This document shows positions 10,081-22,131 of a stretch of DNA of 64,000 nucleotides, in pieces (within the stretch, counting starts at the first letter, position 1; every line of letters starts with the position of its first letter). The position numbers and the translations under genes were made by a program. This DNA is from Triplophysa rosa. Taxonomy: Eukaryota > Chordata > Actinopteri > Cypriniformes > Nemacheilidae. The stretch is from contig NC_079895.1 of assembly GCF_024868665.1 (NCBI RefSeq), forward strand, positions 6,083,069 to 6,147,068. The letters are read 5' to 3'. The notes beneath the pieces are model-generated. The model was not told the origin of the DNA. It worked only from the letters and a program-made list of their open reading frames with translations, and ran no database searches.

Positions 10081-13000
10081 CCTGATTGCCCTGTTGGGTT
10101 TTATTTTGCGATTACCACCATCTGGATGTTGATGTGAACTGGATGTTGAGCTGAGGTTCTCATACTGGGGGCCCCAAGATGGATCCGGGATCACAGTTTT
10201 GTGGCATTTTATGAAATTTAGAAATGTATCATATTTTTTGTGCAGTCGAAAATCTGAAAAATAACCATGTCTCAGCATTGTATAATTTAATATGGCTAAT
10301 TCAAATAATATTTTAAGTTTTTATTTGGGTGGTTTGAGAACCACTGCCTTTGACTATAACAGATTACTGTCCGACAGGCTATTTTACTGTAGTGCAGTGA
10401 ATGTAGGAAGTACATCTTCATGGATTAAAAGACTTCAACATTTCAACATCACATGCATCTGCTATTTCCAAGGTAATAAATAATACGTTAACAGATGCAA
10501 ATGTATGATAATCTCCATGCCCTGTTTTTAATTCTTTTTACAAGGAGTAATATGAGATTTTAGCTCAGATACACTGTAAATGCATTGCAGTTTGACATCA
10601 AGCTTTTCATACGGTTATGAGGGTAAAGTTGTACTCTGAATTGTTCAGAAACTTTTAAATTGCAGTATACTTTGTGTGCTCAGCTGTACTTTAAGCAAGT
10701 GGATGCTGGGATACACTTCAGGGCAACTTCAAGTTTTATTGTGCAGTATGAAGAAGTTTAAAAACAATCCCTTTAACTGTCTGAAACAAAAACAAAACTC
10801 AACTCCATTTTTTCAATCATTTCTTCTTTTTCTACTCTCTTTGTTGCAAATCAGCGTACAGCATGTACAGCACCGAGATTTATAACTGCAGGTTATGTAT
10901 TCTCTTTTTTCCACTTCTCTTTCTGGTGCCTTTGATGGCAAAGAGAGAATTAAAGTGTTAACTTCCTCTTTTATTAGGAGGCTTAATTTAATTAGTCGCC
11001 CATTATCAGGACCCTTTGCTTTCTTGTGAAGGTTTCCGTTGCTCCGAGGGAAAAGGAAGTTAGTGGCTCCTGGTCTCTAATGAGGAAGTGTCCTTTTAAT
11101 CAGGCCTCTGTTTGCCTTCCATTAGCATCTTTGAAAAGCCGCATTCACTGTCTGTCTGGCTGCGATTAGAACCGAAATGCGCATGAAGTACGTTAAATAC
11201 AATTTAACACAAGAACTGTAATGCTTTGGAATTACTCGTAATGAATTGTTCACAATAGAATCAGAGCGGTGTGATAGCCTATAAAAAGTAATGTTGACTT
11301 AAATACTTGAGCGTTTGTCCGCTTTGTAAAATGTTAAAAAAACATTTTAATTACTGCTTGGTTTTTGTTTTGGTTGTGATGTTTTAAGAAAGCACCACCC
11401 ACAGTAAATTTTATTGCTTGTACCTTGTAGTTCATCTAATCTTGTTACGTTAAGGTGGTCGTGAAATCGACCTTTAAATGTCTTTTAGTTGATAAAATGA
11501 AATAAACGAGAATTTTCTGAAAGAATAAATTACCAACCACTTAAAAATGCAGCTATGCCTTCAAGCTCCAATGTTTTTTTACCCCCTGAAGTGGATACAT
11601 TGTTATTTCGTCCACTTAAGCTCAGACGAGGGGCCACTCTTATCCTTTTGCTCCTGCAATGCTTAAGACTTCTGGGAAGAGCGTTTCAGGCCTTGCCCTC
11701 TGACATCACGCACCTTCTCTGAAACCACCCCAAATTCTCATTAGGAGAATGGGGGACTGCAGACAAGGGATCCATTGATCGGCCCCAGACAGCTCCCAAA
11801 AAAGGGGGTAATGGCCCTTGTGGTAATCTATTTAGAGAGAGGATGGCGAGGTGTAGTCAGTGACTCTTAAAGACATGCATATGTTTGGTTTTCAGGTCAG
11901 TGATGTGACATTTTTGTCGGGATCTATTTAGTTATTCATATAGGCATTAAAAATAGATTTTTACGTAGGATGACTTAAATACACTTAACTAGTTAACTTA
12001 AATACACTTTGTATATGATTTTACCCCATTAAGTAAAATATGTTTAGAGTATCAGTCCAAATATTGTAATAATAAGGAAAAAGGCTTATTAGAGGCTGAA
12101 TTTGTAATAAAAAAATTGTTTAATCTTTTAGTGCTGCAGTTTTGATATCTATTAATATCATCAATAACAATAATTATTTGATATTTTTTTAATGATATGA
12201 ATTATATATTTGTCAAATTTTGATCAACATTTATTCGCCAAATCAAGTCAAAGTGACATAACCAACATGCAGAAAGCCATTTTATCGTTACATGGCTTTC
12301 ACAAGAAAACCACGGAACAGGAAATGATGTCACAGATAGCACCCCTAAAGACTCATGACTGCATGTCAGGAAAAAGAAAATGACTGCATGTCAGGGTCAG
12401 GATAGATATTGTGATCTTTTTATTGCGTGACAAGGTTAATTTAGTTTTTTAAATGTCAAACCCAAAAGACATTTTCAAAAACTTTCCCCTTGTATAATAT
12501 GAAAGCATGACAGTTTTTTCTCGGTTGACAGTGACACTTCTTGACATTTGAGTCACTGAATCATTTTTGTATAATGCATGAAACCAACACGAATATAAAA
12601 ATTACATTTTAATAGCTTGGCACATGCATTTCAAACTAGATTTGTAAAAGATTTCTCCCTTCCTCATCTCAGACTTCAGTGTTTGTCATTGACCCGTAAA
12701 AGAAAGAATGTTACTCGTTCTGATGAGCATATTGAAGTTGTCTAGACTAGTCTCAGAATAATGTCAATACACTGGGTTATGTCTACTTTTAACAACAGAT
12801 TATTTCTCACGCCTCCATACAGTCATCCATCAGAACAAAATGAATACCTTTAGGCTCTCACAGGAGCTGAAGGATTCAGATGAGATGAGCATTAACATAG
12901 TTTTCTTCTAGAAAGTCTCCTGTTTCTCTTTCATTGCCTATTTGCCTAGACGTCGCGCTGTGCCAATATATTCCAGTCTGACACGAGTGGGTCAGAGAAT

Positions 13001-13455
13001 TGTGAAGCACTTTTCGTTTGACGTCATCAACCTGGTAAGCTTCTACCCACTTGCCCTATATCACCCATAGCTTTAAAGATCCATTGCATTACTTCAACTG
13101 CAGTTAATGCCTCTGTAGATACTCCATGTTTTTCCTCAGAATAGCTTATAGTATTCCAGCAGTAGGACATGTTAGTTTTCTAAGGGAAATTACTCACTCA
13201 TTCGATGGCACGGCGGCTCATTTCATCGGACGGTTGTGACTCAGTCGTGACCGTGAGTACCGAGGGCCGTCTGAAACTGACCTTCGAATGACCTGGAATA
13301 ACAACTCTGTGACTCACTAACCGATGGCTCATTCAACAGTACTCCGCAAAAAACTTTGGAAAAAAATTGTGAATAAAATTGACCTGGTGTGTTTGATAGA
13401 AGAATAAAAAGCATATGGATTTACAGTGACATGAGGGTAAACATATTTAATGAAG
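10081..13455. other. Long unique stretch with candidate conserved noncoding elements
   Basis: No gene or clear repeat over 3.3 kb. The block 10890-11170 is notable: it has a CCTTTGATGG word (TCF/LEF-like), AATTTAATTAGTCGCCC, several TTTTAAT/TCTAAT words and few long frames, typical of an enhancer. A second GC-richer block is 11570-11840. Near 12360 the word GACTGCATGTCAGG occurs twice about 24 bp apart. The remainder is AT-rich with nothing visible. Confidence 0.35.
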
Positions 13456-14827
13456 TAGTGCTGGGCAACGATTACAATTCTTTAATCGCATTAATCGCAC
13501 TGTTAAGAGTAAAATTCAATAATTAATTCAAAACTGTGGTGCACTTATATTTTAAAAGTACTGTGAACAAAAGTGCACTAAGATTTGGTTTGCAAACACT
13601 TTGAACAAATAATGTGCTTTTTTACAACAGTATTTCCTTTAAATAGTAGCATTAACAATTTTAACTTAAAAAAATTCTAGTAAATATCAACTTAAACATT
13701 AATGTCATCAAATTGAATATAAAACCAAAGCTATCTGCCACTGCCAGGGCATTAATGTTCCGTCTAGTTTGATATAGAAAAACAAGTTATAATAATTATT
13801 GATTTTATTGCTTATTCCGTCTAGTTTGATATAGAAAAACAAGTTATAATAATTATTGATTTTATTGCTTATACAGTACATAAACTCTCTTTCAACACAA
13901 AGTGTAAAATATACTGTATTTATTGTGTATTTAAAGCACGTCTTTAAAAACTAAATTATTGTATGCTACTTTTTTCTTTATCTTAGCAATTCATATAAAG
14001 ATAACACAATTCCTTTAATATGAGTGAGTGTTTTGGGCCCATCCTTTGTTGTTTGATGAACATTTTAAACCGAGATCTTTATTATGCTGCTGCCCCTTTA
14101 AGAGCGGTCTATACAGATATACGGATCTAATATACTGCAATGTGTCCGTTTTGTTTCCCAGCTGTTAACGTTCATAAAACGGACTACTTTTACATGGACC
14201 CTTGCTAATATGGGAATTTTGATGTAATTTTGTGTTTATTTGTCCGTTTCAGAGTAAGACGTGAAAGAGAACTCAGTTTAGTAGTTTGCGCTCTGACTCT
14301 CTAGGCGCGCATGTTTAAACATGTTTTCTGCATTAGCCTCACACTGCATAGAACACATGCAACACAATTCGTTATCGTTGCTGTTTTGTGCCTTAGCCGG
14401 GGAAATTGATTTCCTTTTGCTTTATCACCAATAGCATTAAATAAGCCTCTTACACCAGCGCATATTACGTCTTTGTGGGGTGAGGACAGGTAAGTGCATG
14501 GCTGAAGGAGGGGAGACAAAATGGAGAGGTACGTTCTATCAACTCCGCCGTCTGGAAGAGATTTAAAATGAAATGTCAATGTAAGAGTTCTTAGGCCAAC
14601 CCCAAATGCTCTCATTGGTTGAGACGCGTGGTGACGCCCGTCCCAAGCCAGTACCGATCAACATCCCACCCCTTCTGTGACCCATGGTTTGTCTGTACGT
14701 TTCAGAGCCAGTGAGCAACGGACTTACGAAATAAAATAATACTGTGTTGGTGCACGATAAAATAATTGCCGGCGTTAATTAATCAATGCGTTAACGCGAT
14801 AATAACGCATTAACTTGCCCAGCCCCA
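13456..14827. mobile_element. hAT-like element, about 1.37 kb, GTGCTGGGCAA termini
   Basis: The left end TAGTGCTGGGCAACGATTA faces TTAACTTGCCCAGCCCCA at the right, with ATTAATCGCA and its inverted GCGTTAAC counterpart just inside, a pattern known from fish hAT elements. No clean 8-bp duplication is visible (only 4 of 8 bases agree), so the insertion is old. A 104-codon minus-strand frame at 14301-14615 has no transposase feature. An internal 57-bp tandem duplication is listed separately. Confidence 0.7.
13758..13871 (+). repeat. Exact 57-bp tandem duplication inside the hAT-like element
   Basis: Two head-to-tail copies (13758-13814 and 13815-13871), each starting TTCCGTCTAGTTTG and ending TTATTGCTTA, show no mismatch by eye. 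Next to a worn element, perfect identity means a recent duplication or an assembly artefact. Confidence 0.9.
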
Positions 14828-15440
14828 GTCTTAAGCGCTATGCTCCACTGTCTCCAATCGCAATGTTAGAATAAAACCAGTTTGTAGAAGGATTATATTG
14901 AGGGGTTGCTTCCTTTGCCCAACCGCTCAGACTCCATTAACCGCCCCCCCCCCCCGAGTCTTGGCTCCCCCCGAGTCTTGGCTCCCCCCGAGTCTTGGTA
15001 ACATGCTTATGCGTGTGTTTAATGAATACAGGCCCCACAGTTAGCAAGCTTGAGCCCCTGAGGGAAAGATAGCTTGCTAATGTACTGTAGCTCATTTTCC
15101 CTTCACTACGTTGGCAGTAATACCTCTAAATGCCTCCCCACGTGTGCTGTTTCCACACCGCCGTTCTCTCTGAGCACAGATCCATGTTTCCAGCTGCATG
15201 CCAGAACACAGGAGCCCACAATACATTCTGCACACTTGTAGTTTAGCTTAGGCAAGCATATTTGGGTAATACTGTATTACTGTTAATCATAGTTTAAAAG
15301 CGGTCCCATCCTTCTCAGTTGTGACAGTTTTACCATCTCCCCCCATGTGTTTATATCTTCGTGTCTATGTCCTGATCACGCTTCTTTCTGCAGGACTTTT
15401 TCATTTTCACGACAATCAGTCTTGACGTGCTATTTGGCAC
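14828..15440. other. Unique sequence containing a C-rich minisatellite
   Basis: Apart from the 17-bp C-rich repeat listed next, nothing is recognised. No coding frame of note. Confidence 0.35.
14943..14998 (+). repeat. C-tract and 17-bp minisatellite
   Basis: A run of about 12 C is followed by just over three periods of a 17-bp unit, CTCCCCCCGAGTCTTGG. The C-runs could form i-motif or, on the other strand, G-quadruplex structure. Confidence 0.85.
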
Positions 15441-15660
15441 TTAAAGGGATAGTTCAGCCAAAAATGAAAATTCTGTCATCGTTTACTCACCCTCAAGTTG
15501 TTCCAAATCTGTATTAATTTCTTTGTTCTGCTAAACACAAAGGAAGATACTTGGAAGAATGTCACCTAACCAAACAGATCTCATCCCCCATTTACTTCCA
15601 TAGCAGGGAAAATAAATACTATGGGAGTCAATGGGGGATGGAGGTTTCAGAAGAACATAT
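15441..15660 (+). mobile_element. TTAAAGGGATAGTTCACC family MITE, 3'-truncated (copy 5)
   Basis: The left half is well preserved: TTAAAGGGATAGTTCAGCC, TCATCGTTTACTCACCCTC and the inner inverted arms CCCATTTACTTCCATAG and CTATGGGAGTCAATGGGG. The right terminus is missing. Confidence 0.85.
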
Positions 15661-15850
15661 ACGTATATGGTTTTGGCGCGTGTCTGGCCGCTGAGCATTA
15701 GTTGTTCTGAATTTGTGTCTGGCCGGATTAATGTTTTACTCTGTTCTGTCTTTGTTTGCTGAAGCTGATAAGCGGTGAGGTCAGCGCAGTAAACGTGTCC
15801 CAGAGCTGTGTGAGGCTGCACGTGACTTCATAATCAATATCATCATTGCC
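15661..15850. other. Unique sequence, nothing recognised
   Basis: Short unassigned gap. Confidence 0.3.
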
Positions 15851-16375
15851 GTGAAATCATGCATCATAACACATGGCCAAGTTGAGTCAGCCACGACACG
15901 CGCAATAAAAACAACAACAACATTAAAAACTATTGACAAAGTTACAACACCCATAACTGAAATTTCACTTTCTTTGGCTTGCTCACTGAGATCCTGTGAC
16001 ACGTACACAACAAAGCATCCGGTTCTGATCTCCAACATTCCAAAATCTTCAAACGAAATCCCGTTTTTTGTATTTTCCACCAAAAGCATTGCAAACAGCT
16101 TTTTGAAATGTGAAGATGAGGTAATATACTGCATTAACTTCCCATTTCTATCTGTGCCGTGTAGCGATCTATCCACAGTCCCCTGTGATGTTGTCGTATT
16201 TTGTAACGTTCCTTACCCCAAGTGTCCCTCCATTTCCTCCATGAAGGCTGACAAAACGGGGCACTTCAGCCTGCCCAATCGATCCGCTTTCAAATTCTTC
16301 TCTTTTTCTGTAATGGAGTCGCCATCTTCAGGCAGCACCCGGGTCAAGGTTCCTTCAGTCCCGGTCGCTGTTTAG
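15851..16375 (+). other. Unassigned open frame, open on both strands
   Basis: A 174-codon plus-strand frame overlaps minus-strand frames, including a 131-codon one at 15781-16176. A minus-strand stretch around 16225-16375 encodes a run rich in Lys, Glu and Asp. Neither strand shows a domain, signal peptide or clear exon boundaries. The plus frame is Ser/Thr-rich with scattered Cys. It could be an unrecognised exon, a relic of an old transposon, or chance. I give no function. Confidence 0.2.
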
Positions 16376-19300
16376 TTTCCCAATTGATTTGGCGAGTTCG
16401 ATACCCACACAAATCTGCAGGAAAGGTCAAGTGGTTCGGTGGCAAGACAAGGAAAAACACTTTAGATTCAACTGCAATGCTACAAAGACCCCGAGGGCCA
16501 GTAAATGTGTCTGGTGCTTAGTGTATAACGTTAAAGGCTCGCAACAGGAGTGCTTTACCACAATTTGGTCATCGCCTCAGGTAGCAGACATCGAGCAGAG
16601 GCAGCTGGTACTGTAGAGGCTGTTGCCACTAATGAAGTCAGGCAATTCGAGTGAAAAGAGGGGTCAAGCAGAAATAACGTGCACTTTTGAAAGCGAGACG
16701 GGCCATGAATGAGATGCTCGTCCTAATATGTCAGCGCTTGTGTTTGACGTATTCGCTCGAACTAACATCAGAATTACCACAGGGGTCTTTTTCCGCCACA
16801 TAGAGATGAATGTTCATTTTCATACAGGGTTTTTCTGTATCAACGCATTGCCATTTGAGTGAAAGAATGTGATATATGTGGATGAGTGACTCGATTAGGG
16901 AAATGCGTGCTGGGGTCGTCGGGTCTTCCACTTCATTCTCAATCGAATTTAGCATCACTTGTAGATAATGTCAGCGTGGCTGATCTTTGACAACCTCAGG
17001 CGATTGTTTAAAACCATGTAACCAGGGTCCAAAATGAGCACTGGCCAAGTGTCAAATGTAAGTAAAAATTGGCTCGGGTGAATAAATCTCTAGTAGAATT
17101 GTAATTTATGTATAATATAATATATGTGTGATATAATTTATAAAGCAAAAAAATTCTCAGAAAATAATGCAAAATAAAAAAAGTCTCTATACAGTATAGA
17201 TATAGATAATATATAGATATGGATGTATATATACAGTATATATATATTTGGGAAGTTGAAATACAATTCGTTGATATACCATAGCAAAAATTTTGAAAAC
17301 AATAATAAGTATATTAAATCAAATATTTATATATTATTTATATGTATAATAAAAACATTTATCTTTATTGTTTGTATAACCAAAATGACTTTTAATTGAA
17401 ATTTTAATCATTTTTAAGTGTCTTGTGTAGCAAAATCGAATTAAGAAACCTCACAGTGTTTTATTAGACAAATACTTCCAAAATTGAGGAAACCTTAGAT
17501 TGGTGGGCTTAGCACAGCACATGCTATAGTCATTTTTTCCCTTTAATCGTCTTTTTCTCTCTATCCCTCATTTTTTTCCACAAACTTTTCATAATATCTT
17601 GTTAACATCCCAATATCTTGTCGGTTCCAGAGGTCTCTACATATTTTAGTCATAAAGGAACAGCTCCATTAGGCCCTCTCGTTTCATTTCGTAGGATTTT
17701 TGGCGCAGACAAGAAAATGGCTCTCATAATCATTTCACGAAAACATATTCTCGCAAACATTTTAAAAGTGGATTTAGCTGCACGCACGAGAGCTTTTCCG
17801 CATTGTCCTTCACGTTGAAGCAGCGAGGAGCGAGTTGCACGCAGAGAAAGAGTTGGTGTTTGTTTTCCGCATGCCACCGGTCATTAACATAAACATTTTA
17901 TCCGGATGCACGCATACCGACCATGGCGGCGTGCCACGGTTAGCGTCATTTTTACTCTTGATACTCGGCTACAGCAATCTCTACTTCATATCACTCCTTT
18001 CTGCACTTCATTTGCTTCACAGATTTGGTGCTTTGTGTGTGCGTTTTGCACCAAAATCCACTTCTGCTGTTGTTGTGTGCGCCACGCCACGCAGCTCGCC
18101 GGTCCATCTTGCACGTTGTCTTGTCTAGGTCTTGATGTAGCGTGTGTTGTGTCGTGCGAGTTGCTCTCATTATCTCGTTCCTTCTGCTCTCCACGAGTGT
18201 CAATATTCTCTCCAGCCCTCCATCTCGGCTCCGCTCTCTGCCCGCTCCGCATTTAATTAGCTCACTTTGCCAGCCATTTGTTGGAAGCAGAATCCACACC
18301 GGCAAAGCTCTTCAGCATAATTATCCCAAATATGATGCTGGACTATTTGGGTTGGAACTCAAATGCACCCCCACCAACCCAAACGCACACACTCCTTTGG
18401 GACTCGCGTGTCTGCCGGAGCTCTCTGCGGTCCACTATCACGTTTTTGATGATCAGCATGAGGTCTTGTCCATCTCGCAGCTCATTTTGGCCTCGAACTG
18501 CTCAGTCAGAAAGGAGGTCCTTTTTGGGGGGGGGGGTTGGTGTTAATCTGAAGTCAGTTGGACCACAATGATAGATCAACATGCCACCAAGTGGTAGGGC
18601 ATTCAAAAAAATGCGACAGTACAGTAAATGAGGCTATTTGTGTAATGGATGTTATTATTTATTTGTAAAAAAATAATTACATGCGGTTGTATTACATTGT
18701 ACGGTAAGAATTATTTTGAAACTGTCCCTTTTTTTATACAAGTATTTGGATACTCGTGCCTACCACCACCATACTCCCATACACTTGAAAGTATGTAAGA
18801 TCTTTTTTTTCACCGTTGGGTGGCTAATGACAGTGGAGGTTCTTCTGTAGATGAATAGATTATTCACTCGAGCCAAAGATTGACACACAGACTCGGGAAC
18901 CAGGAAAAGTCTCCCGCGGCCATGATAAATATTGCTGGTGATTGAGTTTGGTGAGTGCATTGTGTTTGAAGAGGACAGAAAGAATGATTGGTTTTGGTTT
19001 GAGACCAAGTTGCTGCAAACAAATACAGTAGATGTTGGAGAAGAGCAGGGAGGAGGAAAGGAAAGAGCTGTGGTGAGAAACAGCAAGGTGATGGGCGGAT
19101 GTCCACTGTTAGCAGTGGAGCGGATCACCTGCTCTGGTGTGTGAAGCTCTCGCTGTGGGGTTGAGCAAGACGAATGCGATCGATCTGTGATGTGAATGCC
19201 ACGTCCCTGCTGATATATGTGCAGCGATGTAACTGATGCTTGGATCAAGTTAGCCACCGATCTCAAATACTACAGTCCAGATAAAGAATCTGCAATGCTA

Positions 19301-19767
19301 CAAAATCTTTGCAGCTAAATATTCAACAACAGCATAGCAATCATGGTCCATTAGCTAAAAGCCAAATCAAACCATTTTCCTTATATTGAGGAATGGTCAT
19401 TCTTGCATGTTCCTTCTTTAGTCATATACTGCACCACACATGGATGACTTTGGGGTTGAGGGTTGCCTGGCACAGTCTAGACTTTTCCTCTCATGGTTCA
19501 CAGAGTGACAGCATCCAAGATCATGTAAGCCCAGCCTGTAGCCTCTCTGTGCCAGGGCTATGATGTCATACATGTAACTGAGTGTTTGTCCTGAGAGGGA
19601 GGATTGTTCCAGATGGAGAGATCTCGAGCAGGGCCATATGGATGTTTATGTGCTCCATTGGCGGAACTTTGCCAGGTGGAACCTTCCACATATATGAAAT
19701 ACTGTACATAGAGATCCATTGTGTTTTCATCTACCATATAAAATCAACAGAATCAACTCTTGAAAAA
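16376..19767. other. Long unique stretch with CpG-rich block at 17640-18520
   Basis: No gene or repeat assigned. 17100-17400 is very AT-rich with TATA-type dinucleotide runs. From 17640 to about 18520 the sequence is unusually CpG- and pyrimidine-rich with overlapping frames on both strands, none with a domain. This is the best CpG-island-like region of the window and could be regulatory. A G-run lies near 18527-18536. The 168-codon minus frame at 18760-19266 is Ser/Thr-rich and unrecognised. Confidence 0.3.
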
Positions 19768-20090
19768 TACACTACCGGTCAAAATATTTGATTATTTGCT
19801 CATTCGTTCATATTTTTTATTTTCCCCCTCATTGTAGAATAGAATTGAACTAATGAGTAATACAATGGTACTATGTACATACAAACTGAATCACAGCTTT
19901 GTTATATTTCATCATCTTCAAAGTAAAAAAGCAGCCACCAATTGTACAGTACTTTTATCATTTTATCAACACTGGGATGATTTTTAACTTAAATAGTTTC
20001 AGTTTATGCTGGGCTTTTAATGTCTGCCTTTTTTATCATTTCATCCATTTTAAAAACATTTTGATTTCAATTGCAATTTGAAGAAAAATG
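19768..20090 (+). mobile_element. Worn Tc1-like element
   Basis: It starts TACACTACCGGTCAAAATAT, the start of a widespread fish Tc1-like repeat, and has the CTTCAAAGTA...GCAGCCACC segment that follows in those elements. The right end is not resolved, so the end given is approximate. No transposase frame survives. Confidence 0.6.
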
Positions 20091-20167
20091 CATCCTCGCA
20101 TTAAAAGATTTTAAAGATCATGATAATATCATAGGTATTAGGTGCTACATGATGCTGTAGAAACTTT

Positions 20168-20300
20168 AACATCCAAAGAACCTTTCTGTTGCACAAAAGG
20201 ATCTTTGTAGTGGAACAAGGTCCTTTAGATGATAAAAAAAGGAAATTGTTCTTTGGGAACCCAAAATGGTTCTTTCTGTAACTTTTTGTAGCGCATTTTA
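20168..20300. mobile_element. AAAGAACCTTTCTGTT-type fish MITE fragment
   Basis: Contains CCAAAGAACCTTTCTGTTGC, AAAAGGATCTTTGTAG, AGATGATAAAAAAAGG and AAATGGTTCTTTCTGT in the order seen in a common fish inverted-repeat element. The ends are worn. Confidence 0.6.
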
Positions 20301-21270
20301 TAAGCGTGTACATACACCATGCGGTGAATTTTCAGCATTTTCCCACAGGCCACATTAGTTCATTATCTTTTCCATCACTATACTTCCCGATAATGTCAGG
20401 AATAAATAACATTCACACAACTGTGGCCCAATAGTCCGAATCCGGCCTTGGTGGAGGTGCTGAGATGGCAAGTAACTCCTCTGAAGAGGTTGTTTGTTAA
20501 ATATATTGACCAATTTCAAACGCCGCTGGTTCTTAATGAACTGAGAACCAGTGTGGTGAAGCATCGGTCAATACCGGGGAAATAAATAATTAAAAGCGAT
20601 GAGATTTTTACCTGCGAAATCCACGTCCAGTCAGAGACAGATGAAAAGAGAGGGGTTTATGGGCTGTTGATGGATTTGTTTATCTAGAGCCGCATCCGGA
20701 ATATGGATGAGCTGACCTCTTCAAAAGGCGTGTTTATAATTTAAAATATCATCATTTACATATGAATTTGAGCACAGTTGATGTTTTAAAAGTTTGCCAA
20801 GGACATTACGCTGGGTCTGTGACCGATGTTCCCCATTGACACTTCTGTCAGCGCTCATAATTCAATATAGAGTTTTATGGAACTCCCAAAAACGGCGCCC
20901 TGGAGCCCCATCGCTGAGTCTGGACAGCATATTTCCAGGTTTATAGAGTGGGCTGTTCATTTAAAAGCTTTGGAGACTCTAAAGGCTTGTGTCCTTTAAA
21001 CTAAATTGCTCTCTTAGTGATCTTAATCCATTTTCACTGTTCAGTAATCTGTTTTTATTAAGTATGTAATACTGTAAAAAATTCTGTTCTCTCCAACTCA
21101 AAATTTTCTATTGAATTGTTGCATCTAGATTTTTCAATCGACTTAAAGTTTTGATTTGGGTTCTGGTATTTAAAGATGGGGTAACACACGCAGTTTCTGC
21201 AAATCTCATATTAATCTTCAGTACCTACTGTATGCAGTAGTATTACATACTTCGTATCTTCGAAGAGTAT
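20301..21270. other. Unique sequence
   Basis: No gene or repeat recognised. A GC-richer patch at 20590-20910 may be a conserved noncoding element. Confidence 0.3.
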
Positions 21271-22131
21271 TTGAAGAGTTTGGTTCCAAAACGCTATAAA
21301 TCCATTTTGATTAATTTGAGTAAAAATGTGTTTTCTTTACAAAGAAAGTGGCAAGATGAAAACCACTTTTTTTCACATAGCATCTTCAGGTTCTAGTAAC
21401 ATAAAAAATTCAAATCCAGATTTTGATTTTAAAAGATTTATTATAAAACTGATCATTTTTTTTCCACAAAATGCAATAAATCCATAACAATTTTTTTTTA
21501 ATGCAATAAATCCATTGAATCAATATAAAAGTTATTTTTCATACAAAAAATATGAAGTTGATCCACATATGACAGCCTCTGAACTCAATACAATATAATC
21601 TTACATACAGGCACTTGACTAAAAATACATTCAATCAGTCATCGCTCCTGAATTCAACAGGTCATCTTTTTAATGCTATAAATTAGTGCCTCGTCTTCTT
21701 AATCTCCTCACTAAATGATTAGATTTCGATGGCTTACGTTTCTTCCCCACCGCAGAAACCAGCACAGGCTCATCAATGCCGTCAAAAGTTTTTTTTGTTT
21801 TTTTTGTTTGTTGAACACAAAGTACAAAGTAGATCAGGGAAACTAGGATGCCGACCGTATTCCGAGCGCCACCATTACTGTTTACAATGCGTGGAATGGT
21901 GTGCTGTGATTGGATGAGCGGATATATCGCATTCTGCAGAGAAGTGAGACTGGCGTATATTGCGGTTTGGAAAAAAGGGAGAAAACATGACAGAATAACA
22001 CTGCGGATATCGCACTTTGCGTCAAATTAAAAAGTGACTTTTCAATACCGACCTGATACAATACTGATTTTGGCGGAAAATATATATATTTTTAAATGGC
22101 GTTTGTCGTGTTTTGGAACCAAAATCTTCAT
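21271..22131. mobile_element. Inverted-repeat DNA element, about 860 bp, TTTGGTTCCAAAAC termini
   Basis: TTGAAGAGTTTGGTTCCAAA at the left is matched in inverted form by TTTTGGAACCAAAATCTTCA at the right. The interior, including GTCAAATTAAAAAGTGAC and GAATTCAACAGGTCATC, resembles a dispersed zebrafish repeat I know only by sequence, not by name. No open frame longer than about 60 codons is present, so it is non-autonomous. Confidence 0.65.
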
